Of a DNA stretch of 64,000 bases, positions 51,215-60,715 are shown piece by piece (the stretch's first letter is position 1; every line of letters starts with the position of its first letter). The notes below the pieces were generated by a model, which was not told where the DNA came from, searched no databases, and saw nothing but the letters and a program-made list of their open reading frames with translations. The translations under genes and the position numbers were made by a program. The DNA comes from Karalla daura (Eukaryota; Chordata; Actinopteri; Chaetodontiformes; Leiognathidae). Location: assembly GCA_029224185.1 (NCBI GenBank), contig CM055207.1:9589073-9653072 (forward strand), written 5' to 3'.

Positions 51215-51470
51215 TGAGGTTCAGTGGCTAGAGCACAGCACTAGCAATGGAAAGGGCATGGGATCAATGCCCACAAAATTTCGAGCATTCCCTGACCTGT
51301 CACACCCAGATAAATTGTCTGCAGGCTTTACCCCACTGCACTGGTATATTCTGCTTTGTAATTGGTGCCTATCAATGTCAAGTGTCTCTGCTAGCTACAT
51401 GTCTGGGGCGAGCACTGCAAAATGCTGCACAGCTGCATTGATTTGCATGTGAAAAATGTATTGCACATCT
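51215..51470 (+). mobile_element. tRNA-derived SINE, decayed
   Basis: A box-like TGGCTAGAGCA (51225-51235) and B box-like GGGATCAATGCCC (51260-51272) are spaced as in a tRNA gene. The wording GTGGCTAGAGCACAGCACTA then GCAATGGAAAGGGCATGGGA matches the tRNA heads of common fish SINEs. B-box core bases are mutated (TTCGA to ATCAA), so it is inactive. The 3' end is uncertain. Confidence 0.6.
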
Positions 51471-54400
51471 TTCTCTGCCTGATGAATCTGCCAATATTAG
51501 GGGCATGGTTCATGTTTTATAAGATATCTGATTCATCTGCCAAAGCTGTCTGTTTTTCTGAGGCCCTGTGTGTCGATTTCTGACAAAACAGAGGAGATAA
51601 TATGCGTCATATTTGCAGTGTCAAATGAGTTATATGAACCGCGGCTGTCTGAGGGGATAGTTTTGCTAATAACTCCTCCAGCGATGCTAATATGAATAAT
51701 TTCTAGATCTGCTATCGTAACATTTATGCAAGCACTCTGTGGATACTGAAATAACTCCCCATTCCTTCTAAATAATAAAGTGTCTTTTAAGCCACTTAAA
51801 TAAGACTTTGATGTATGGAGGACGCTATAGACAGACAAGCTCAGTATGAATTGCAGTCATGTCAAACAGGCATTTCATGTGACTAACGGTCTGTGACCCA
51901 GGCACAAATGCTAAGGAAGAAATACTTTGAAAGTATTACAGTATTTTTTTTTGCATGCTTGCAAGCAAAAAAACAAAAAAAAGGCAAGTCACATGCGAAG
52001 ACTGAGAAAGAGCTCAGGTTAAAGTGATCTTCAGTATCTTTGAGCCAGAAATGACAGAGGCTGAGGAGTGACGGCTTGCTTTCCCAGCCAGGAAGATATT
52101 TGTAAATCGCTGCAGCTGCACTCGCACACTGTGCAGAGGCAGCGCTGCTTGGGCCGGCTTCAACGAACAAGCAGAGCGTGTCTCAGGAGAGACAGAGGGG
52201 CCTCAGAGGCAGCCTGGCAAATCTGAGCCTGACCTCCCTGGAGAGGCAGAAAGAGAGAGAGAGAGAGACAGAGAGATAGAGAGAGAGAGAGACAGAGAGG
52301 CAAACTGGATTTATATCTTTGTTTTTAATCCCACCCTTACACGCTCCACCGGTCCTACAGTAGTACTCTGAGCAGGCTTCATGTATAGTCAGGAAAATAC
52401 AAACAAAACAAAATAGGAAAAAAAAAAAAGAGCAGCATCTTGCTCATCAGACAAGGGTGTCATTTGTGTTCTCTTATATAGAAAAATTGCCGGTCTACTT
52501 CATAACTGTGTGGTGGCATACTGGAATTCATTGTTGTCTTACTATCATGGCTAACTATACCCAGTCACTGTAATTGAAGTATCCATCTGCTTGATGTCTT
52601 TTTCAGACAACACAGAAACTGCATTAGAGGTGAATGACAGAAATCTCTATGAGACTGCTGACTGAGGCCGTGTTTGCTGTAACTGTCAATAGAAATGAAA
52701 ATTCAAAGTAAATTTCATTTGTTGCAAGTTGGCGGTATACACAATGTTATGCATTGGCTGTAATAAGGAGAGTGGAAGGAGTAAGTGGCAACCAACCTGC
52801 ATATCAGCCTTACAGAACAGGGTTGAAACTACTTTGAAAGAAAGGCGGGCGCATTAATCAAATTACTGCACTGCACAGAGGAGTGATAACAAAGTCAATA
52901 CTTTTGGAAAAGATGTAGGACACACTATAAGGACCGAATCCTCCAGTTCCATTTTCTTAAGTGCAAACAAAGCCAGCTGATAAATTAAACCCATGGGGAG
53001 AGCAGCAGCAACAACACTTTTCATCTTTTTTTTTAAATGCCTCCAGTGCACAGCTGTTCCGATTTTAATGGCCGTACTTTCAGTCTGTTGATTTACAGAA
53101 GCCTTGAAAGCGGCGTCTGGCTCCCACCACACATGACGCTCCTAAAATGAGCCCCACCTATGGAGGGAAGGCGCTGACTGACTCGCTTGTTTCCCCGAAC
53201 CGGGGAGGCAGCCATGGATTCAACTGCAGAGCGATGCCAGACCTCTGAATCGCCTGATAAAAATTTCAATGTGGCTGGCGATCCACCAGTCTGGAGAGAA
53301 GCTAGTGAGATGTGCACGGAATTACAACCACATTTCACTGAGGAAGATTTCTTACAACCAATAAGAGAGTGGAATGGGCTCTCATCCAACAGTGTGTCCC
53401 ATGCTTTCCCAACAGGCATTCATTGTGCACTGCTCCATTCGTCTGCTATTTCCCGGCTTCTGTGCCAGTGGGGCTCGTATGTAGAGTAGAGTCAGATACA
53501 TAATAGCCTCAGAAGAAAACATGATAGATTCATGAGTATGGGCACACACAGATTCGATACGTGCCCGTCCTTGTGTTCAGAATCGTGCTGGTTTTTCACC
53601 GTGTGTCCACGCGATGCTCAGCACAAGATGAGGAGTTAATCTACTATGGAGGATAAGAAACCACAAAAGCAAACCAAAAATAGATGCAGGAGTACAATGA
53701 CACAGGAAGCGGACACAATGACCATGGGGAGAAGAGGGAGAGATAGGGAGAGAGAATAAAGACATAAGGAGTAGGTAAAGTATATCATTAAGCCCAATGG
53801 ACAGAGCTCGTCTTTCTTTGAGAAAACAGACTCTCGTTGAGCTCTTCACCAAACGGCAGGAGGACAAGCAGGGGAGAATGAAATCTTGTTACTGCCTACA
53901 ATATGCAGTCCGTAGCATCTGAAACCTGAGAATGTATACTCTAAACTACATCAGCACGCTACTTAAAACATAATGTGAGATCACTTTGCGGTGGGTAAAG
54001 CCAAATGTACCTGAAGCCATGTTTTACAGAGCGTTTCATCATCAGCTCAGACATTTTCTGTGTATGATTACATGTTAAATGTGCTGCATTGCACTACTCC
54101 TGCACGCTATCACTATCAGGCTGATACTGCCTAGCCTTAAAAGAGGTCCAGTTCCCTAAGCTACAGTTTGATTCATAAAAAGGCCAGCCTGTTTGCCCTC
54201 AGAAATAATATTGCAATATCGTATCACGATAATGTTCGCGCCTAATATACTGCATATTGCTTTAGAGACGGCTTGCGTCAATAGAAGTAATATCTGGCGA
54301 AGAGGACGGTGCACAATTTAACCTATATTAACATAGTCAATACAGGAAAGAGGGTAGAATAACACTTGCAAGAAGCCATTCACAGAAAGTATAGCCCTGG

Positions 54401-57400
54401 GTTAGCCAGTCAATTCCCATCAATTGCACTGAACTGATTCGAAGTAACATAAAATCACTCACAATTCCTAGTTCTATGACTATTCCATGGTCTATTTCAT
54501 GAAAATGGTATTTATATATAAACCAGCGGAATAGCACCTGTGGTTTTAGAAAAAGACGAGTCGTCAGGCTCAAATGGAAAATTCAACAGGTGGATTATGT
54601 CAGATATGGCTTTTGTTACCACAGCAAAACCTGTGCCTCTGCTTAGCATCAAGTTTTCAAGACTGGCACGTATTCAGGATCACTTCTGCAATTTACTCAA
54701 CCTGCTGACTATACAACAATGTCCAACACTTCCCGTTGAGCAAAAATAACCAATCAAACCTGACTTCTGCTGCATCATGTATCCACAATGGCAAATTATT
54801 CATGGCAGGTCCAAGGCCCGGAGAATAGACTGCATATAAGTTGGACTGAGCAATATTACAACCAGCGAAGGCTTCAATAAATCATATTAGCGAAATGTCA
54901 ACTGAAAAAGCCACATCCTGCTTGATCACTGTCATTATAACTTCTATTTTTTTTTGGTCAAATGATGTATTGTGATGCACACAGTGCATTAAGCAAAGTG
55001 ACTCAGTGACTTCCTACTTGACAGTGCTGTGAAAAATACTTACCCAAAGATTTGTCTAATACTGTAAAAGTTACGAGAAAAGATGCCACCAAAGGCAAAG
55101 CCAACAGAGTTGTTTCTACCAGCCCTGGAGGCACATTCATTTATAATCATCAGTGGTTACCAAAGAGGTTGAATCATGCTTGCTGCCATGGTGATGTTTT
55201 CAGCAAATGTAAAAGGGAATGAGAATTTAAAGCGTTCACCAGTTATACCACATTACAGGTTTAAATGCTTTTTTTTTTTTTTAAAAAAAAGAACACTGGT
55301 TTAATATCATAACAGAGTTAACTAAAATATTGGCAAAAATCTGTAATTATATCATAGCAGAGAGATGTTTTGGCATGCATAAAATGCAGCCTAATGCCTG
55401 ACAAAAATCCAGTAAATACAGGGATTAAGACTCAACATGTGGTGCAAAATGTCAGCCCATTCTATATGATGTCAACATACAGGCTGAACTGGAGACATAT
55501 GACCATAAGCCTCTGCTGACTATTCACTGACAACGAGAAAACATTTATTGAGGGCAGCTTTAGCTCTAGAGTATGCTTTAGCTCGTGAAGGTAGTGCCCT
55601 TTTCTAGTATACAGTACAAACAGATGTGTCCTGATGTTCACACAGGGGGGCTGCTCGGTTTTGGCAGCTTTCAGCTGTTTGGCAGCTCTTTGTCCAGTGA
55701 CGTAACTGAGTCCGGAGCAGTGGATTATCCTGCAGGAAGAGTCTGACGGCCATCTACAGTATGAGCATATCTACAATTGTGTCACTACTAGGATCTACTA
55801 TTGCTGGGTGTCCACAGCTAACATACTCTCTCAGTAAAAGTTACCCTGTACAAAGCTGCACACAAAGTACAAAATGGTTTCATATCATTTTCAATGTTCA
55901 AGCTGCTCTGCTGAAAATATTTTGGCCCGAAGCGAGAGGAGGAAAATTGTGTCACTTGATCATTGCTCGCCTCCTACAATCGATGCCATTGACGCGCTCG
56001 CCTGATGAACGAGAGGGTAGGACTTGGTCAAACGGAACTGCTGCTCAAACATATGAATTCATACCAGAAACGTGGACAAAGGTTTCCGTTTTAATACAGT
56101 ATTGCTTTGCCAGAGCCTTCAACAATATGTAGCACTAAAAACACAATTTAGTAAATCCCTCCTGTGGTAAAAAAATTCTTTCATGAGATCACAGAGCTTG
56201 TTTGCTCCAATGAAAAGTCAAGGTGAATGTGCAACTAAATATAGACAAAAAAAGAGCCAAAAGGGAGTCTTAAATCAAAGCTGTCAATCCCAATCCCACC
56301 TTCCAACAGAATTTGTTTGAAAGTGCCCGTACCGTTTAGGGAGGAGGAGGAGGGGTAAAATAAAAATGCTCTGTAGTCAGTACTCATGATTACACTCGCA
56401 TCCTGCCCCACCCACATCTGAGAGGAAAAACACCTTGTGATGTTAAAAACATGCCCCTCGTGGAATAAATAATCAGGAAGCCTTCCTTCTTTACACAATG
56501 CTACATATGCAAAATTCACAGCTATCCTGCTTTATACCCCTCGATCTCCCTCAAGCCTTTCCCGCACTTAGCCCATTCCATCTGCCATCACAGCTCCCAC
56601 TCTTCATTCCCCTGCTTTGTTGTGCTTCCTGCATTTTCTTCCTTCCTCTGCCACCCTCTTCAGTTTTATGTTGTTTTTCAAAGCGTTTTCCTCTCTTTCT
56701 TGTCATTTCCTGTCTTATCTGTATCCACTTCTTTTTTCAATCTTTTTCTCATCCCTATATCTATCTGTTTGCCTCTGCCTCTCCCCCTCTCTATCCCTCT
56801 CTCTCTCTCTCTCCCCCCCGGCATCATCCCTGCAGTGTGAAAGCAGTACCTGCGACATTCTGCTCCCCGTATCCTCTCATCTAAATGAGATGTGTGGCCT
56901 TGCTATATCTGATTCCTCTAGACAGGAGGTGAGAGCTAACCTTTCTCCCACTTCGACACCTTACCAGCTCCTGCGATTTGTTTTCATAACACAAATATGC
57001 TGTCCTTAGTCACAGCACACATCACAAAGCTTTAACGTCCCTACTCGAGCAGAGAAAACAAAATAAATTCTACTAGATGGGGCCCTGCCTTTAATGGTAC
57101 TTAAACCAGTGGGGGGAAGAAAAAACCTCCTCCGGAGGTAAGATTCATATCGGATTAATGCACAAGTGAAAGATAAAGACGAGAGGGGTGAAAATACTGA
57201 GAATATCCCCTGATATCTGTCTGTGCTAATGAATACGATTAACTTTAAGCTGCTGGGGTATCCACTTTCCATGTGGATATGAAAGGCAATAATTTATATT
57301 CTCACACCATGAGTCATATCAAAGCATATCACACAAAAGAGTTTCATCCCAGTTTCTTGCCCAGGGATACGTTTCCGTGCGATAACTGGCAGCTATGGCG

Positions 57401-57539
57401 ACATACCATTAAGCATCGCCGTTAAGGCCCAGAGAGGAGCTACTGTGAAACGCTCCCACGGATCACACAGCTGCACACACTCACGCACACACTCATCAAC
57501 CCAAGAACAAAAAAATTAAAACATAAAACGTGAACTCAC
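51471..57539. other. Intron next to exon 1; simple repeats only
   Basis: GA-rich run 52252-52300, A run 52418-52430, T/A run 55269-55291, CT-rich stretch 56640-56820. No exon recognised; the frame at 56498-56884 is the pyrimidine-rich tract translated. Confidence 0.5.
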
Positions 57540-57540
57540 G
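57534..57540 (-). other. Splice donor of nrg3 exon 1
   Basis: On the minus strand the exon ends CCAC and the intron starts GTGAGT, a perfect match to the vertebrate donor consensus from +1 to +6. The last exonic base is 57540, leaving a phase 1 junction after codon 280. Reading on gives only 14 more residues rich in F, L, V before a stop at 57496, which looks like intron sequence. Transcript data would confirm it. Confidence 0.88.
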
Positions 57541-58380
57541 TGGCCGGAAGCGGTGGTGAGGGCGCGTGGTCGGGCCCTTTCCCGCGCGGCCATGATTCCA
57601 GCGTGATGTGGCCTTGGCTGGCTGGGAGGTGGTGGGCTGCACCTTGGCGGTGGTCTTCATGACAGCCGTGCTAGTGGTGGATGCTGTGGTGGTGACAGTT
57701 GCAGAGGTGTGACCCGGCTTAGAGTTGGAGGCCCCGTTGCGGCCCTCCCCGGTGCCGCCACCACCCTTTCTGATGGTGCTGCGTGGGGTGACTTCCTTCC
57801 CGCTGGGCGGCGAGTTGAGACGGGTGGCTCGGGTCGTGGAGGTGGTGACGGCCGTCCCGCTGACGCGGCTAACGACGCGGTTGTGAAGGTGAGGCGCACG
57901 GTTGCCCTCACCATTGGAGGAGCTGCCATTGGCCGAGTGGTTTGCCGGAGGCCCCGATCGAGTTCTAGGTGCTGGGGCAGTGCCGTCGGCGGCCAGCGGC
58001 GTGGTGGTTGCCAACAACGCAGTGGTGGAGGCGGACGACGTCGTAGTGGTGGCGGTGGAGATGTCAGGCCCCTTGGGCATGGCACTGGGTTTAGAGAGGA
58101 ATATAGGGTCCTGTCCGATGCTTCCTTTGGGATCCACCAAGTCGGTGGGGACATAGTCTTGGACAGATCCCACCACAATCCATTTCAGCAGCATAAGACT
58201 GAGTCCCAGTCCCACAAAGCCCATCACCAGGGGCACGGCGCACAGCCATGTCTGCTGGCGGGGCCACACAGCACAGGGGCCGCACCGCAATGGGCCTGGG
58301 GCCCGGGGGGACGCCTGTTCAGCCCCTGGCTCCTCCAGCGTCATGGCCGCCAGGGTGCTTGCACCAGAGCGATCGCTCAT
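57540..58380 (-). CDS. nrg3: Neuregulin 3, first coding exon (partial gene)
   Basis: Seen: an 841-base open exon giving 280 residues plus one base. Residues 1-45 are hydrophilic with two Cys (33, 36) and the motif VWPRQQTWLC (38-47). Residues 46-70 form a hydrophobic segment containing GFVGLGLSLMLLKWIVVGSV (54-73), followed by YVPTDLVDPKG (76-86) and GQDPIFLSKPS (89-99). Residues 105-260 are Thr/Ser/Pro-rich with NHS (147) and NGS (151) sequons and a basic Gly-rich patch near 200-215. Known: NRG3 is a brain-enriched, membrane-anchored EGF-family ligand for ErbB4; this N-terminal block is strongly conserved in NRG3 and separates it from NRG1/2/4. In mammals the EGF-like domain begins soon after about residue 280, matching the exon end here. 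Start: A at -3 and an in-frame TAG at 58402-58404. Inferred: the EGF, second membrane segment and cytoplasmic tail lie in exons to the left of this window. The a/b teleost paralogue is unresolved. Confidence 0.95.
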
Positions 58381-58422
58381 CCTGCCGGCGCGTTTAGGTC
58401 TCTATGAAGGTGTTGAAGGAGG

Positions 58423-58494
58423 TCAAACAGGTGGCCAAATGGTACAAGGGCACATACGAGGAAGGGGGTGTAGTGCAGGGGAAATGCAGGGCAT
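58423..58494 (-). promoter_or_regulatory. Upstream ORF in the nrg3 5' leader
   Basis: On the minus strand an ATG at 58494-58492 with A at -3 opens a 23-codon frame that ends in TGA at 58425-58423, 42 bases before the nrg3 ATG. Another ATG followed at once by TAG (start-stop) lies at 58537-58532. Such elements commonly lower initiation at the main start. Whether they are in the mRNA depends on the transcription start, which is not visible. Confidence 0.45.
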
Positions 58495-58524
58495 CTTAAG
58501 TAACTATCCACACAACGCCTAGCG

Positions 58525-58530
58525 TATATA
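58525..58530 (-). promoter_or_regulatory. TATA-like hexamer upstream of nrg3
   Basis: The minus strand reads GATATATACGC, 145 bases upstream of the nrg3 ATG. If functional, transcription would start near 58495-58500, giving a leader of about 115 bases. The much larger purine-rich, GC-rich flank to the right is an equally plausible dispersed promoter, so this is only a candidate. Confidence 0.25.
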
Positions 58531-59398
58531 TCTACATGCACAAGCCTGAACCTAGAAACTACTGCACAAGCACTGACAGACACAACACACTGTCACGTAC
58601 TACTAATTAAAAGCTGGCAGAGCAGTCAAACGCATACACAAGCAATACAAGACACGCTCCCTCTGGCGGACAACAAACCAAATACACACACGCTCACTCA
58701 GTCACTCTCAGACAGACACACACACACACACACCAACCCGCACAGGAAAACACATACACACAAACGCGCACACTTCCACAGGAGCTGCACAGGTTATGCA
58801 CAGGTGAGAGAGCGAGGTGATGAGGGGGACGCCTTCACTGATAAATCCCAAGATGGTTCACTCCCTTGTTAAAAAAGATGATGAAGAAGAAGTAGAAGGA
58901 GCCGACGTAGAAAAGAAAAAGAAGAAAGAGGGCAGAGAAAGGTATCGATCCGCTTCAGACTGGAGCTGTAAATCCATGTGCGTGTGTAGATCAACAACCC
59001 AGGCAGCCCCTCTCTCCACTCTCTGCTGCTTGATTATCGGCCGCATAAGGTCCTCAGAAATCACACCACCGCCGATTCAACACGATTGAGTTCATTTGAC
59101 CTGTTCTGCGCAGCTTTCTGTTGCGGGTTGCAAGTTTTTTTCCCCCGTCTGGCAGCCTTTCAGTCCTGCGTGCATGCCCGGCCACCCCCTTTTTTCTTTC
59201 TTTTTTTTTTTCTAAATCTCTATGTTCGGTCCAGTCCAGAAGATGCCGAGGAGACAGGCAAGGATCTTGCTGGGATGGGGTGGCACCGGGCTAAATCCAC
59301 CTGATCCGGGGTCCGATCCAATCCAGTTGCATCCCACCTCCACCTTCACCTCCTACACCTCACTCTGCGATGTCCCCGCAGCTGTCTGATTAGATCCG

Positions 59399-60060
59399 GT
59401 GAGGGATGGGATGGAGGGAGGGGAGAAAAAAAAGAGACAGAAAGGAGCCTCTGCGATGCGTTTACCTCCGCTGCATTCCCACAGTGGTGCAAGCAGCAGA
59501 AAAGAGAGATGGAGAGAAGAGAGAGAGGATGGATGGAGAGAGAGGAGAGGGAGGGAGGGAGGGGGCTGCTGCTCTGAAAAAATGATGCGGCGGCTGTTCT
59601 TGGAGGCTGCAGACTGGGTAGAGATGGAGAGAGAGAGAGAGAGAGGGAGGGAGGCTCAATCCGCGGTGAGTGATGTGGGTTTCACGGCTCCTAACCCATC
59701 CGGTGCTCTCCTCCTCCTTCCTCCTCTCCTGCTTCTCCTCCGCCGTCCTCAATACTCCGAAGTGACTGTGGTTGTACCTTTCTCCTGTGCGCATCCCCGC
59801 ATCCGGGGGTAGGTGTGCGCCCAGTCCCTCATCAGCACCAAAAGAGAGTGGGAAAGAGAGAGAGAGAGATGCGTGCTGGCTGAGCTCTGCAGCAGATGCA
59901 GATAGGAGGCAAGAGGGAGGAGGCAACAGCAGTGCACACCACACACACACTTATAGAGAGAGAGTGAGAGAGATGCCATAGACACACCCCAGGGAGAGAT
60001 GGAGGGAGAGGATGAGAGGAGATGGAGGAGGAGGATGAGGAGGAGGAGAAGGGAGGTGCC
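59399..60060 (-). promoter_or_regulatory. Purine-rich tract, candidate nrg3 promoter or 5' UTR
   Basis: For about 650 bases the plus strand is dominated by G and A (GGGA, GAGA and GGAG repeats; GA runs at 59628-59650 and 59850-59868), so the nrg3 coding strand is CT-rich. A mixed block with CpGs (59680-59840) interrupts it. CT-rich leaders and GAGA-type tracts are common around vertebrate neural gene promoters. Four G-runs at 59549-59565 fit a G-quadruplex. Long open frames crossing this region arise from low complexity and are not genes. Confidence 0.45.
59549..59565 (+). other. G-quadruplex motif
   Basis: Plus strand reads GGGAGGGAGGGAGGGGG: four G-tracts separated by single A loops, the most stable loop class. 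It lies about 1.17 kb upstream of the nrg3 start codon, on the template strand for nrg3 transcription. Confidence 0.7.
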
Positions 60061-60444
60061 ACCCCCATGTCTTCCACCGGCAGCACACAAGAGCAAACAA
60101 AACCAAACACCTGGCTCATAATTTATGGGCGAGTTAGGGGAGCTTGATACTTCCATGTGCAGTAGATGAATCCTTTATTTTACAGTTCGCAGGGGACAGC
60201 AGTGCTTTAGGCGCGCAGCCAGCCCAGGCTTTTTATGGCCAGCGTGACTTAACTGATATCGGAATATGAGTGGGAAAACACACTCAGGGCTAGTATGTGT
60301 GTGTGTGTGAGTGTGTGTGTGTGTGAGAGAGAGATACAGGTGCAACACAGACATAGGGAAACGGGGACGAGTTGAGTCACAGTGTGAGGTTAACGTGTTT
60401 ACCTTTTTAAATGAGTAGCAAATGAGATTTGAAGCATGCATAAA
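60061..60444. other. Upstream flank; GT microsatellite
   Basis: GT repeat at 60296-60325 with one GA interruption, followed by GA units. Nothing else seen. Confidence 0.6.
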
Positions 60445-60715
60445 GAGGTACCATCTATCCATCATCGTACCCAACAGTGTCTATATCCAGCTCACGTAGG
60501 GCGAAGGTGGGGAAAACGCTCTCGTAATCACACCTGGGGTTAATTTCAACCACTGGCCTCAACATGCATGTTTTTGGACTGCAGGAGGAGTACTGTGGAG
60601 GAAGAAAATACACACACACTCACAGACATGCAAATTCCAGACGTAAAAGTCTTTGATCCAAGTGGTACACGAACCAGCAACCACCAACCACTGATTCACC
60701 GCGTCACCATGAGAA
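60445..60715 (+). repeat. CCATCC-type fish repeat, full length but diverged
   Basis: CATCTATCCATCATCGTACC at the head, then GGCGAAGGTGGGGAAAACGC, ACATGCATGTTTTTGGACTG, CAGACATGCAAATTCCAG, GTACACGAACCAGCAACC and ACTGATTCACCGCGTCACCA. The ending corresponds to the family's CTAACCACTGCGCCACCATG-like tail. Confidence 0.8.

Larger units (their letters stand above)
1..57539 (-). other. nrg3: nrg3 intron 1 (5' portion, transcribed right to left)
   Basis: Everything left of the exon 1 donor is inferred to be first-intron sequence. No open frame here resembles a known protein domain, composition is AT-leaning with many microsatellites and decayed repeats, and no EGF-like exon (closely spaced Cys pattern on the minus strand between acceptor and donor signals) was noticed by eye. 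Mammalian NRG3 is known for an exceptionally long first intron, so at least 57.5 kb in a fish is plausible. Alternative first exons, reported for mammalian NRG3, could be hidden here and cannot be excluded. Confidence 0.75.
58381..59398 (-). promoter_or_regulatory. nrg3 5' leader / proximal flank
   Basis: Sequence directly upstream of the nrg3 ATG. It contains the short upstream ORF, a CA-rich stretch with a pure CA run at 58715-58733, an A/G-rich stretch at 58880-58940 and a T-rich run at 59185-59212. GC content rises compared with the intron. No coding exon is recognised. Probably 5' UTR and proximal promoter, but the boundary between them cannot be placed. Confidence 0.5.

Noticed and set aside
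51225..51272. Functional tRNA gene
   Set aside because: Only A- and B-box-like words remain, the B box is mutated and no cloverleaf acceptor stem closes; a SINE head fits better.
57496..57539. Extension of the nrg3 frame to the stop at 57496
   Set aside because: A perfect GTGAGT donor precedes it and the extra residues are not conserved NRG3 sequence; it would exist only in an intron-retained transcript.
57657..58178. 173-codon frame on the minus strand, second frame within exon 1
   Set aside because: Overlaps the recognised nrg3 frame and is Pro/Thr/Arg low complexity.
57709..58407. 232-codon open frame antisense to nrg3 exon 1
   Set aside because: It is the shadow of a GC-rich, Thr/Ser-rich exon; composition is Gly/Arg low complexity with no domain.
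58377..58583. 68-codon minus-strand frame overlapping the nrg3 ATG by ATGA
   Set aside because: It begins at GTG and contains no ATG, so it is not a credible eukaryotic upstream ORF.
59399..60156. Frames of 135-162 codons near the purine tract
   Set aside because: Low-complexity translations (Glu/Arg on one strand, Ser/Leu/Pro on the other).
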